Source of the DNA: Syncephalis fuscata
Taxonomy: Eukaryota; Zoopagomycota; Zoopagomycetes; Zoopagales; Piptocephalidaceae
NCBI GenBank assembly: GCA_025786725.1
Contig: JAHLTZ010000023.1
Coordinates: 186,001-250,000 of the forward strand
Reading direction: 5' to 3'
DNA length: 64,000 bases
Within the stretch, counting starts at the first letter, position 1, and every line of letters begins with the position of its first letter. The notes below the pieces were generated by a model that saw only the letters and a program-made list of their open reading frames with translations, did not search any database and was not told the origin of the DNA. A program made the position numbers and the translations under genes. Positions 37,048 to 50,900 of the stretch are shown here, piece after piece.

Positions 37048-39793
37048 ATGCCGGTCTGTACCATGGCCGTTAAAAAATTACGCGTGGCAGCTGTGTCGCG
37101 TCTTTGGCATTCGGTAGAAGTAGGCACTATACGGCACTTTGGTACACTTGTAGCTATACCTGGTATAAAGCCAATACAGCAACAACAGATTATGCAACAA
37201 TCGCCGTATTCATTTTTATGTCCAGCGCTATTCAATGATCCGACAAGCTATGGCCAAACACCGACAAAACGATATAGATTAGCAACTAAACGTGGACTTA
37301 TGACCAGTAGTTTACCGCAAATACCATCTATATTAACAACAGCGCTAGAAAACAATATTAATAATGATATTAATGATAATAATAATGATAGTCGTTATAA
37401 TCATAGTAGCAGTAGTAGTAGTAGAGTAGCAGTAGTAGTAATACAATCGGACAAAACTTGACTTTATTAAGCGATTTACTTGCTTTACAAGAAACTGAAC
37501 AGGCGTGGCAATTGTATCAAATGATAAAATCACACGTACCCGTCACTTATCGAATTGAATTAGCCCGATTATTACAACGTGCAGCAATTAATTTTATTCC
37601 TGCGGAAGAATGTGCGACACGGTTATTAAATATGCTAAAAGAATGGCCATTACCCATATTGACGGATCAAATGACGGATAAGGAGAGAAAATATGAGATT
37701 AAACGAGTGATGCAGGCACGTCGAGGCTGTCTAAATGCTTACCTGGCCGTGGCTAGTGCTAAGGATGTTGATATGGCCGAGTCATTAGTCAATGATATGC
37801 TACTTAATCCATCCAACTCACCTTCTAATTGTATAGTATCGATAGCTAATAGTAACAGCAATTGTTATCATGTTGAAACTAGCCAAGTGCCAACCGTTGC
37901 AACACTACAAAATCTAATACGGTTACGTAGTCGATTGGGCCAGCCTGATAGTTGCAATAGATGGATGAAGCGATTCAAGCAAGAATTCAACATCAATGCC
38001 GACACGATATGTTGGCATTGGCTGGTTAATGCATGGCTGCAAGCAGGTCATCCACAGAATGCGGTCACTATTGCTATTAGTCATATGTCAAGTGCTAATG
38101 TCAAAGTATATCAGCAAACGTGGTATTCATTGTTAAAAAGCTTTACTTTTAATTTGCAGTTTGAAGAAAAAGCTCAAAAAATTCCGCAGTATGAGGATAT
38201 AGAACGTAAAAGAGCAGCAATCACGCTATTGGAATATTTGGATCGAATTTGCGGTGGAAAAGAAGCTGGAAAATATCAACGCGTAGTTCTGGCAGGCGAG
38301 CAAAATCATGCTAATGGCAATATTCATGATAATACTTTATTTATACGAGATGAAGAAAGTGAAATGGATTTTTTACGGCATCCTACTATGTGCGAATATC
38401 CATTGAATGAATCGGTACTAGCCATGGCCATGGGACTGGCTTTGAATATTGAAGAAATAGCACTAGCTCGTCGGTTCCGTGGACGCGCCAATATGCTTTG
38501 TGCGCAGCGTGTATTTGCCGTGGATCCAACAGCCACTCCTTACACTGTCAGCACGATTGCTTTGAAAAAGGAAGTTTATTATTGGTGCTATGCTGGCAAC
38601 TACAAGAATGCCGAGTATACAATGCTACAATTACCATTGGAACGTCGTTATCAGCCCAAATTAATTGTAGCAATAATGAAAGCGGCTCGACGTATTGGCC
38701 GACCAGAAGAGGCGGTCCGTTTGTTCAAGACAGCGCGCGAAAGCGGATTATTACGCCCTGATATGCATATGTGGACTTGTTTAATTGCCGCCTATGCCGA
38801 GCAAATGGATTTAACTGCAGCGCAACAGGCATTTTATGAAATGCGAAAATCCGGCATAAGTGCAGGTGTTGTCGGCTATACAACACTATTAGTGGCTTAT
38901 GGTAAATGCGGAGAACTGAAAACGGCCGAAAGAATTCTACAAACTATGGATGCTGAAGCAACGATGACATTAGAGCAGCTTGGACTTGAGCAAACCAATG
39001 GACAATCATTTCGTGACAATGCCGTGGTAGCAGAAAAGGCGCCTCGACCAAATACGATCACTCGTTGTGCATTGGCCGATGCTTTTGCCAAATGCAATGA
39101 TATTGACCGTACAATAGAAATTCTGCTTCAAAATGAACAGGCAAACCACAATGAACGCAATAGCAGTGCAAGTATACATGCTAAGAAACAAATACAAATA
39201 TCAAATACGTTTAGTCTAAATACTATTATGTCAGCACTCAACCGATCTCAACGACCTCACGACGTTTTACGACTATGGTGGACGGCAATTCAAAGCGGTG
39301 CCAGTAACTACGATCAAACACTGCATACTAATGTTGATAGTAATAATAATGGTAGCAGCAGTAATAACCATACAACAAAGCAATCAGCACAAACGGTAGC
39401 CAATGATAAAACGTGGAATTTGGCACACTAGCTATTACACTCGACACTTGTGCTTGGCATAATTTAGGTCATGAAGGCGAGCAAGTATGGCGGGCAGCTA
39501 CTCGCGAACTACTCATCCGACAAGGATGGAATGCATCACCATTAAGACATGAAGGACGACGTGTACGATTAACACGTCATTGCTGGTATAGCTATATCGG
39601 ATTACTTGGACGAACAGGCCGTGTACACGATATACCCCATGCACTAGTTACCATGATCGAGAATGGACGTTTACCCAACAAATTGCTTCTACTACATGCC
39701 TTTGCCTTTCTAGTAGCACATGGTGAAGAAGCAGGAATACAATATGTGTCGCAAGTAGTAAGAAAGCTTGGCAAAAGACTTAACGGCCAATAG
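37048..39793 (+). CDS. Pentatricopeptide-repeat-like (helical repeat) protein, probably mitochondrial; two frame breaks
   Basis: Start ATG at 37048 gives a basic, Arg/Ser-rich N-terminus (KKLRVAAVSRLWHS) consistent with a mitochondrial presequence. The frame changes inside an AGT/AGC serine tract near 37420, then runs openly to 39431, and changes again near 39415 to end at 39793. Each change needs one missing base, giving about 915 residues. PPR-like hairpins are visible: PDMHMWTCLIAAYAEQMDLTAAQQAFYEMRKSGI, continuing with a VVGYTTLLVAYGKCGELKTAERIL repeat and PNTITRCALADAFAKCNDIDRTIEIL. PPR proteins bind organellar RNA and act in its processing or translation. An Asn/Ser-rich tract separates the last two parts. 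No orthologue is named. Confidence 0.82.
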
Positions 39794-40313
39794 AATTAAT
39801 ACTACCAACTACCGAAGAAGCAGTAGCTTATTTTCAAAATCGGCAGTAATGATTAGTTTAAGCGAGTATAGCGACTATTGTATAGCTAATAAATAACAAA
39901 TTATTGTAATAATACGTATAATATTTTTGATAATTAATTAATTAAAATAAATTATGATTGTGTAAACTATTATTGTGATTTGTTTGTTGGTTTAAATAAT
40001 ATATACATATAATAATCCACTAGCCATTTTAATAATTAAACATATGTAGTACCAATAAGTTTGTTATCTAGCTGGTGGGGAAAAACAATCAATACAAATA
40101 AGTCGGAGTCTATTTTTACTTAAAACTCCGTATCTAATTTGGCACTAAGATTACCCAATTGGTTGCCAGATGTTTTAAAAACATGCTTGATATCAACAAG
40201 TATAACATTTCTTTCTTTTCGTTGTAGCTTTTTAGAATATCAAATTTTAGTTGTGTTGAATCATTGAATAGAATAGAAACAATTATAGATATCAGTCAAA
40301 GATACGAATTATC
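39794..40313. other. Intergenic
   Basis: AT-rich spacer between tandem plus-strand genes. No gene is seen. Confidence 0.45.
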
Positions 40314-42373
40314 ATGCTATTGTCTCATCAGCTTTTGAATACTGTTTTACTAGCAGTATTGCTATTAGAGTATCACACGGTACATGGACTGCCATCCTTG
40401 ATCGAATCAACAGATAATAAGGGTGCGGTTGGGCAGTTTTATAGCTCTCGTTCAACATACGATCGCAATACGGGTGATATTGCCAGTAAATCTTATTCAG
40501 TGCATAAAAGACGGGCATTAAATAAACTAGCTAAAGGTCCAATTCTGAACGCACAAGAAAAAGGTCTAGATTTAGTGGCTATTAACGAACTTACTGGCGT
40601 TAGTGCATTGCACGCCGAAGGAAATTACGGAGAAGGTGTCAAAGTTGGTATTGTCGATAGTGGGATAGATTATAAACATCCAGCACTTGGCGGCTGTTTC
40701 GGCGATGGATGCAAAGTTAGATATGGCCATGATTTTGTCAACGACGACTTTCCCGGTAAAAACAAGGCAATGAAATCGGACCCAATAGACTGCAGTGGCC
40801 ATGGTACTCAGGTGGCCGGTATTATTGGTGCTGAAACGGATACATTTGTTGGCGTGGCCTATAAAGCTTTGCTAGGTGCGTACCGCGTTATGGGCTGTGA
40901 TCGAAAAGCGCACATCGATATAATGATGCAAGGAATAAAAATGGCGGCCGATGATGGCATGGATGTCATTAATGTATCGATGGCCACGCTAGCCATCAAT
41001 AACCAGTATAAATATAAGCTGGAACTGGATCGCATTGCTCGTAGAGGAATTATTATGGTATCGGGGGCAGGCAATAACGAACCAGGTGGTATGTGGACAG
41101 CTGGTAGACCGGCTGTATTGCCAAGCTTTATAGCAGTTACTGGAGCAGATTTCTCAACGACACCATCAAGATATTTTACTATTAATAGTAAAGGCCAAAC
41201 CGAAAGCATTAATTACTCGTCTCGTTGCACCAATATTGCTTTTCCGCATAAAGAAGCCGCTATAGCCATGGCTACTCTGTCAAGCAAACTGTTCAATTGC
41301 CGGTTCAACGAAAACATAAAGGGTAAAGTTGTGCTGATAATGTCCAATCCATGTACGACAAAACAACTACTAGCCGCTGCAGAAAATGCCGGTGCTTTTG
41401 GTCTAATTATGCCAGTAGCAGACAATCCTAAGGAAAAAGACTACACTTGTTCTATACCACTATTGGAGATTAGCCCAACCGATAGCCAAAAGATAAATGT
41501 GGCCGCCAAAACCCCGTTAAGCTTTCAAATGAGCGCAAATATCAAGACGCTAAAGAAAAATTACCAAAGTGATATGTTCTCTGCATGGGGGCCGACACCT
41601 TGGCTCAGTATGGGGCCTGAGATTGCTGCACCGAGCATTAGGATTCTTACCACGTCTATTGGAGGAAACAGCAACTATGAACGTATAGGCGGCACGTCAA
41701 TTGCTTCACCTTATGTTGCCGGTGTTGTAGCACTATTTCTAAAAGAACACGGCAGAGCAAACATCAATATAAAGCAAGTAAGAGTGGCACTTCAATCTAC
41801 CGCATATCCTATGGCTTCGAGAACTGTTTCGGCTCTTGAATCGGTAGCACGTCAAGGCTTTGGTCTTATTAATGCCTATCGCGCGGTAAAAGAACGCGTT
41901 ACCTTTCAACCATCGGTTATCGAACTTGGTGATAACGCTTTTCGCGCTAAGCAACCAAATGGCGGCACTGTTCATAGAATCAATGTCAATAATCAGAGCA
42001 ACGTTGAGCGAAAATACGTGCTACGATATCTTCCGACTGCTTCAGTGCGAAACTATATGCCTAATGGACAAAAACTGTCGCATCCTGAGCAAAAAGCCGC
42101 CTATGCCAACGTTATCATAGAGCCAAGCAGTATTATTGTGCCGCCAATGGCCGTTCGACCATTAACGTAAAAATTACCGAACCAGCTGATGCTGGATTAC
42201 CTATAAATGAGAATTGGGTATATTCTGGTTATATTGTCGCTGAGCCTGTCGCGACAGAAGATAAATCAATTTCTGATAAAGCTATGACAATTCCTTTTTT
42301 CGGTTTAAAGGGATCTATAAATCAGCTAACACCATTCATTCAAAAACTGGTAAATCTAAACAATAATGTTTAA
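40314..42373 (+). CDS. Secreted subtilase with PA-domain insertion (frame break near C-terminus)
   Basis: A secreted S8 serine protease of the PA-domain (minor extracellular Vpr/pyrolysin-like) type. It has a signal peptide at 1-25, then a short pro-region. Catalytic Asp115 lies in VGIVDSGIDYKHPALGG, His163 in GHGTQVAGI, oxyanion Asn254 in SGAGNNEPGG and Ser462 in GGTSIASPYVAGVVAL. A protease-associated insertion lies between about residues 300 and 410, followed by a C-terminal Fn3-like domain. The frame as written stops at 42170 in the middle of this domain. One missing base near 42160 would continue through TINVKITEPADAG and stop at 42373, giving 686 residues. The gene is intronless. The two subtilases of the window differ in architecture and are not recent duplicates. 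Confidence 0.93.
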
Positions 42374-44971
42374 CTAAATAATAAAGCATAGTTATAACCC
42401 ATTTTATTATAATGTTTCTAATTTATATTATCATGTTTAATAATTAATCGCTGTTTATTTATTTAATCATTTAAAAAGTATTGACGAATTATCAACGATA
42501 AGCGTACATTTCTGGTCGTCATCTGCATTGGCTGCATTAGAATGGTAATTTATTTTTACCCATTTTGTATTTCCAACTCCGCTCTTGCATTTGTTTATTT
42601 TCTTTACCGCTACAAAGATTAAGCGGTTTGTAAATTAAATGGATGATTATTTGATTTAATAATACTGGTTGTTATTTATTAATATACTATAGAATATAAT
42701 AAAATAAAAAAATCATATTGCTACTTTTAAGCTTTTTTTATTTATTATTAATACATTAATAGTCAATTTAATAAAAAATGTAACATAAATGATCGATTAC
42801 TACATTCGATACATTGCAGTTCACAACGGCACTAATAGCCATGCATCTACCTAGCTGTACTCTATAATCGATCGACTACAAATAAAATGAACTTGCCAAG
42901 GCATTGCTAGTAGCACTGACTGATTTTGCTGCCACTGTTTTACGACGTACAATTGTCCTTGTCTCCCTAGAGATTACCAGATTTAGACAACCATATAATT
43001 GGCGTTGCATCGAAAAGTGTGTATGTGGCTTCTTCATTTTTCTTTTCTTCGAGTCTTACCTTTATTCTTGTTAATGCTTCGTTGCTTACTACTCGCTATT
43101 TGCATTGTCACCTATATTAACGGCCCTACTCTCGTCTTTAGCCACCCTCTAATTACTATTTACTCTCTTACTCTTTTGGCATCTCGGCCAAGTGCTGCTT
43201 TAGTCGTCCACGACTGGTAAGCACGTGTGTGCGGGCACTTTTGCCTTGCACTGTGCGTCAACGGTGGTCTTCGGTTCGCGCACGCTCGCACGCATACCCA
43301 CTCCTCGTGGCATTAGTGCTGCTAATTGGCCTATTAAACCAATAGAATACCATTAGTAAGTTTGCTTTCGTCGTTATCGTTTACTGTTGCACTTTTGCGC
43401 CATTTCTAATTGTCCGCGACATCCTGTTACAATTATTATTACTACTATTACCGTCACTATAGCGCTTGCTACATTCGTACTGTGGCCAGTGTTGACCGCT
43501 CCTAATAACCTTGGCGGTCTGCGTTCATCTCTAATTCACTCTATTCTTCGCCACCTCGTTTCTACTTTCATATTTCCTTGCGCTTTATTTCTGTTTCTTT
43601 ACCGATAGTTATTAGAAGTCTATCGCGCTAGCAATTGTGCTTTAAAGCTACTATTGCTCATTGGCTTTTGCCTATTTTCTATCGTCTATTGCCGACAGGT
43701 TTTTTTGCTACTATCCACGCTGCTGTGGTGCACACGCTTTCATTCAGTATTGTTCTTTTATTCCTTTCCTTTCCTTTCCTTTCATTTTTTGTATTTTGAT
43801 TAAAGCGAAACGCAAGCAACATAGCTACCAAGGACGATAATCTAATAGGTAGGTAAAGCGCGGGGTAATACTTATTGGTGTTTGAAAAGTATAATATAAA
43901 AGAGGGCGTGGTTATACAGCGAATTTAGTTGATATTCATCGCCGACAACTGCACGGCTACTCTAATTGATCAAATGTATGTGAATTAGATGTACTTTTTG
44001 ATCGTCGTCATTCGTAGCTATATTTACTAGAATGTTTATATTCAAAGTGCTGTATTTACTATGAATGGTATAGATATGTATTCTACATATTATTCTATGT
44101 ATTATTCTATTGATGGGCGTTCAAAACATAATATCTATTACCAATGTTAATTGTCTCCGTATTCGCCTTGAGCATACCAGTCACTCACCCACTCGCTCAT
44201 TCACCCTCACATTTCTTATTATTATGACTACTGCGACCATTTTTGTGTTTTTTGACTTGTTCATTCATATCCTGTAACCTTATAGTCATGTGACTACCAT
44301 AATATTCATACAGCCATCCATACCATGTCTATTATGTAGTGACCATGTGGACGTGTGGGTGCAGATACCAGCTTGAATATTCAAGTAAATGGTGTAACTT
44401 TGTTTTTATTTATACACTATTATTTGATAGATATTACCTAAATTTACGTAATATAGTTTTAGTTTATTATTATCTTTTATTCATTAATAGATGAGCTAAG
44501 ATGATCACAATTATTCGATGAGAATTATTGTAATATTTTCAATAGAATAAGCAATTTTATGCATAATGCACTCATGGTCACATCACTGTGTTACCAATAA
44601 TTGTTGCTGTTCTGTCTCGGCATCACTGCCATGACTGTGGCTTGCCGTCTATCGTTTATCATTTGTATCAGGGCAATTCTGCGTGTGCCCAGAGCTAAAC
44701 GCGGTTACACAATGAACTGTTTCTGGCAAATCCGCTTGAATGGCTATTACTTGCATCATTTGGCTTGTCGTAGCATGATCAGTTGAACCGCAGCAGTGCA
44801 TGTGCTTCCATACTATTACTGTTGCCATCACTTCTATTACACACATCTTTTGTAGTTCATTCCATTAGTTATTTGTTCTTTTCCACTCACTCTTCTTATA
44901 TCACTCAATTGATTATCGTTTGAATAGCTTACTGTTTTTTATTCCTTTTGTTTTTTTGTATTATTTACCAG
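42374..44971. other. Long upstream region of the RasGEF gene
   Basis: About 2.6 kb. A tract at 42999-43218 is open and ends at a good GTAAGC donor; it could be a 5' exon of the RasGEF gene but the encoded peptide is only Leu-rich and unconvincing. A TTTCC repeat lies at 43760-43785. No other gene is seen. Confidence 0.4.
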
Positions 44972-47900
44972 GCAATTGTTGGCTCACCAGTAAACTTACG
45001 GCATGCTTTGTATTTACTGCTTACCTCTATAGATATGTTAAATGGTCGTTCCAGGGTAGATACGCCCGATCCCAATTCACTTGCCGCCGATCCATGTCAA
45101 CGTTCATTAGCTGCTGCTTCCACCTCTTCTACCATAACTGATGTTGGCGCTGGCGCCACTAAAGCCGGACGTCAAATGCTCAGGTCCGGCCATACTTCAA
45201 CTACATCTATTGGTAGTATCGACCGTTCTCGTTCTCGTACTGCATCGCATCCAATTTCACTTTCTTCTACTCAAACCACATTGCACTTAGGCGATGATGG
45301 TGATGCTACACCTACTTCACGTGCACCAACTCGTAGTTCAACGCGTAATGCAAGTACTACATCAATTTCAAAACCAACAAATAAATCTACTACATCAACA
45401 GCAGCTACCGCTAGAACGCGGGCAAAGTCAACAGCTTCAACGTCTAGTATTGCATTAGGAAAATCCAGCGGTAATTCAAAGTCATCAGCCAACGTCACCA
45501 ATACACCATGTGAATCAGCCACTTCTCGGCGTTCTTCACGCACTTCTATTGCTAGCGTTGCTACCACATCCACTGTCACCACCGCCAAACATAGACCAAA
45601 TAAATCTGCATCAACTGCAAGTAGTGCTAAGCCAACTGAATCAACCGGTGCCGTTGCACGTAAACCATCAACGACAACAACGGCGGGTAAAAGCACTACA
45701 GCTGCAACTACCGCATCGAAATCTACCACTAAACTATCAGCCGACAAAACGAGTCCTGCAAGCAATAAAGCAAGCAAGCCGCCGTCTATTTCCAGCACTA
45801 AAACCGTTCAAAAAGAACGTCTACTATTAGCACTGCCAATAGCAGCAGCACCAGCCTTAATAAGTCAAAGGCTAAATCATCTTTTACACCGCAAACACGT
45901 AGTACCATTTTTGGTGGACCTGTCACGGGTGGACTGCCACCGCCACGTGCCAAACCAGCCACACCTGCCACGTCTTCTTCGACCGCTGCCTCGCGGACCA
46001 TTGCTAATAAGGGTGTGGCGTCAAAGAATGCTATGGCAAAAGGCAATATTGCCAAAAATGGCACCGTCGGTAATAATAAGTCCACGACATCAATTACTTC
46101 GGTTAAGAGCACGCGGTCTAAAGTTAGCACTACTACACCTATGAATACACGGTCTGTTTCAGGTCAGAGTGGTCGTAGCGTTAATAGTGTAACAACACGG
46201 CCTGTTCGTCCTATTTCAGCTGTTTCTAAACCAGCTTCTAAACCAGCTTCTACCAAACCAGCCACTGCTAGTATTAATACAGCAAATAGTACTAATACAA
46301 CAGTAAGTTCACAAATACCACGGCCATTGAAAACGGCCAAATCTAGTACCGCCAGTACTATTCCTGGTCGTCCTCGTCCATCGACTACTGTGGGTATTAC
46401 CGCAGCTGCAGCACGTGCCGCACTTCCGACTAGACCGGCTAGCAACGTGGAGACAGCTACAGCAAGACCAAGTTCTACTACAACAAATTCTATATTAATC
46501 ACTCCGCCTCATAGTTCGTCTGAAACGGGCAAGTCCGCGCTATCCTCGTCAAATCCGTCAACTCCGCGAAAAGCAATTAGTACTGGTCGACCAGCTCTCC
46601 ACCGACGCCAAGGATCACAGCCCAATGATTTAAGCGACAATACATTGAGTAGCGCACTAGCCATTGCTCGTCGTAATGCTGCCAATGGACCTTCTGTAAG
46701 TGCGGTGCGTACTGCATCACCTACTCTGCCGCATAGACGTATTGCTCGTAAGCCACCTAATTTAAAGATTGATGTCGAACACCAATTGGCAGTCAATGGT
46801 CAATCGATGTCACGTCAAGGCTCAGAAGATAGAAGACCCACATCTGTTGGCACTGTGTCGTCGCGTTCTACAGCTCGACCACGCCCATTGCGTGCTCTAT
46901 CGGGTCATCCTACTTTATCACCAGATAATTCTGAACGGTAAGTTTATTATAATACTGAATAATTTATGTATTCATATTGAATAATTTATATATTTATACT
47001 AATGGTTTATTTATGCTAACAGACAACCAAAATCACCTTTTCGATTCAAAACGCCACCTGCCACGCCTACAAGTTCGCGTAGCTTTCCAGCTGTTGACCC
47101 ATTTAGCGATGGCGAATCAGCACCAGGCGAATTTGGTAAAGCTATTCGTAATTGGTCGGCCACTGTTTCGGCACATCCTGATGAAACGAATACAGAAGCA
47201 AACGCTGCAAATCGATACACTGAACCACCAGAGTATGAACGTGTTGCACGAGTATTTGGTTGGCGTGGTGGTGTGTTAGCCACTACTGGCAATAATCTGG
47301 ATGAATCAAAAACAGGTCATGATGTAGATGCACAATCAAATGCCGATACAGTATCTACTAGACGTCGTCGCCGCAATTCTCGCCGTAAAGATATACGTAC
47401 CGATACAGAAGATGCTGACACCGAGCGTGATGACGCCGAACCAACCGACGGCGATGCCAGCGACAATGGTATGGCCAAGTCGATTCTTAAGCGCCTTAGA
47501 CGTCGTGCTACATCACGTCTTTCCGAGTTTGAAGCGGATCAGCGTCTACAGCGTGCCCGTTCACCAAGCAATGCTGAAACAGATGATGATTTATTAGCCG
47601 ATGCTAGTTTCCGTAGTGATGGCACCGATGCACTTATTAGCGATAATGAACATACATCGCCACAAGAACACCGTGCTGTATCCCCTGCTTCAAAGCATAG
47701 TGAAAATAGATGGCGTTGGCCGCGTTCACTTACCAAGAGCCAGCACTTTGATCGCGAAGCAGGTGCCACCAGTCCAGGCCCTTCATCGTTTCCGTCACTT
47801 CCTGACCTACATCGGGCCAAAAGTACACGGCAATTACCAGATACAACAACCGGTCAACGTCTAGGCTCCACTATGGAACAGCGATCATCAAGTGTTGGAC

Positions 47901-50900
47901 ATCAACGCCGTAAACTATCGGTCAGCGTCGTTCAATATGATCCAATGCCGGCCAGTGCATCAGCAATGCACGATCTAGTACCGCCTGTACCGGCTATACC
48001 ACCTGAATATCTACCAGGTGGTGGTGTTGCCGCGGCCAGTATGAGTGCCATTGCTCAACAACGCCTAGAACGTAAAACACATCGTCGCACTACAAGCCAA
48101 ACCAGCCGCGGTTCACGATATTCAGCTCCATCAGTTGATTTAGACCGTGAAGACGATATGCTACTATTAGACCCAACTATTTTTGATCGTATTCAAGAAG
48201 ATGACCTACAGAGTGTATGGGCCGATGTTACACTATCTGAATCTAATACAGCAACCAACAGTCGAATTAGTGGATCGATTAAACAGCATGGACGAGTAGC
48301 ATCAGTTACAGCTAGTAGTAATGCTAGCAGTACTGGCACTACTTCAGCTAATGGTCGGCGGGCCAGCCTTAATGATATGTCTGAACGAGTAACGCGTCCT
48401 TCACTTACCTCAGATCGTGTATCATTTACCTCGGTTGATCCAGCTCAAATGGGTTCGTTAAAACGTTTTCTAGTAGCAGCTACACCAGAAAAGATGGTGT
48501 ATATCCTTACTACACAAATGGACTATACGTTTATGATGGATTTCTTCTTTACTTATCGTTCGTTTATGACACCATTGGCGCTTTGCCAGTTGTTAGTGGC
48601 TCGATTCCGTTGGGCATTGACGCAGCCTCAATCAGAGGATGTTGAACGTAGAGTGGTGCGTATTCGTCTATACGTTGTATTACGTCATTGGCTACTTGAT
48701 CATTATACGGCCGATTTCCACAAATCACGGCCTGTACGACGTCATTTAGCACGATTCCTTGATACACTGCCAGAACATCCAGTAATTCAAGCATCACAGC
48801 GTGATCATCGCATAATGCAACAACTTCGACGATTATTCCGCCGATTACGTATGTATCATCGTAGAAGTGCTCGTACCCATGCTCCAGTCAATGGCGATTT
48901 ATTAGTATTACGTAATATGATGAATGAAGAACATAATAACAACAACAATAATAATAACGCTAATAGCAATGGTAATAGTAATAATAATAGTAAAAATAAT
49001 AGCTATTCTTCAGCTATTTTGTCAGCTATTCAACGTCCAAGTAACGAATCGACTGATGCAACAACCACGCGTCACACAACTGCTACAACATCCATTGGAC
49101 CTCGTCAACGACCTCAATTGTACGACATGCCAGCAGCTGCCAATGTTACTACAATTACTATGGAGCCTGATACTACACGATATGTATATGCCGGTACATT
49201 CCTGTTGCCGCCACTGGCCTTTAAAGTATTACCACCACTACCAGTTAAACAACTGCCCAGTCTACCGTTCGAGCAATACGATAAGAAGCCATTGCCAAAT
49301 CTGCCTCAAGATGAAGAAAGATTGGCTGCCAGCACAGCTTATTCATCATCAGGTAATTCAGATGACGATGATAGCTTTAGACGGCGTCGTGGACCAAACT
49401 ATCGTCGGCACCGTCATATGCCATCGATTACAAGTGGACTTGCCTCTGATGTATGTTCTATTACTTCAGTTGAGTCACGTGCTGGTCCCGATGGCCTTTC
49501 GCCAAAGATGCCTAAACGACAGGCACTTCAACGACCCATGTCAACACCATCGCTGCATCGTTTTCTTACCGGCAACTATAGTAATACAAATATTACCGGT
49601 CATAAACGCTATCGTTCACATGAACATCCAAGTCCAGTACGTAATGCCACCACACGTGTTTTCCGCCTTGGTGAAACTATACCAAGTAATGCACGTCATA
49701 CATTCCCTAAGCGCAAACAAAGCCGTTTGGCTATTGTGATTGACGATACAGAACCAGGTGCATGGCGACGTACTATGACCACAGCTTTGCTAGGCGAAGT
49801 AGCTCGAGTAAAGCGTGGTGTAGCCGGTTCAGTTAAAGCGCGTATGCGTAAACGTCCATCTTCCATTGAAATCTGTAACTGTATCTGGCCAGAAAGTGCG
49901 GAACAGCATGCTAATAATACTGAACAAGAACAGCAAACATCATCTCGTGCAGGTTTGCACAATGAAACAGCAAATCAATCTGAATTACTGGAAGAGAATA
50001 GTTATTATAATAATAACAATAAGAATGACAATGAAGAAGATATTATATCTGGTGAAACAGTTGAATGTACTAACCAAACTGTTGTAAAGTCATTTAATCC
50101 ACGACGTATTAGTAGACGTTTATTCAAATCAGATACTGATACAGCATGTCAATCAGATTCAGCAGTCACTTCAACCATTCGTTCACCATTACGTCGCCAA
50201 ATTAATATGGAAGCCGATTCTACGAGTTCTAAAGAAGATATCAATCATAAACACACATCAAAAATGTCGCCAAGCTTATCGGAAGGATATGAATATCCTA
50301 AAGACGCCATTAATGAAGATGTAAATCAATCAATGAATTCTAAAGAATCGATTCATCAGTCTACCAATACTGTTGAGCCAAACCAGCAGCCAAATACTCC
50401 ACTAACACGTACCCTTTCACGTCGTCATCGGCCACGTAGACCGAGTCGACTATCGGCCACTGCTTTGGCGGCCCGTGATACACTAAGACGGGCTCGTGGA
50501 TCTCTACGTAATCATCGGCTTGGTCTACGCCGACGAGTTTCACGCTCTCAAACAGCCACCACTTGTCCAACTTGTTGCTGTTTAATGCCTATGGGCAGTC
50601 AAGAAGAGATTGAAGCGGTGCGTCGTCGTTGGCGCGATTCCAACTCGAATGATATGAGTGAATTATCAGGAAGTATTTTGGAATACCGTTCAGAAATGGT
50701 AGCTGTTGCGTGTTGTGTCATTGAATCTGAAGTGTTACGAGCAATTCATTGGCGCGATTTATTGAATGTCTCATGGAATCGTTCTCCAACCAGTGCTGGT
50801 GATCGTACATCAGGTGTACGTCGATTAATTGATCGATTCAATTCGGTAAGTATTTAATAATGTTTTATTAATGTTGTTAATAGTGCTAATGTTAACATCA

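Noticed and set aside
42160-42180. Programmed frameshift in the second subtilase
   Set aside because: No slippery heptamer or pseudoknot-like sequence is visible, and similar one-base losses occur in unrelated genes.
45271-45798. Antisense 175-codon frame in the RasGEF gene
   Set aside because: Shadow of the Ser/Thr/Ala-rich coding strand.
48924-49739. 271-codon frame overlapping the RasGEF gene in another frame
   Set aside because: The conserved RasGEF frame is continuous here; the alternative is His/Leu/Gln noise.
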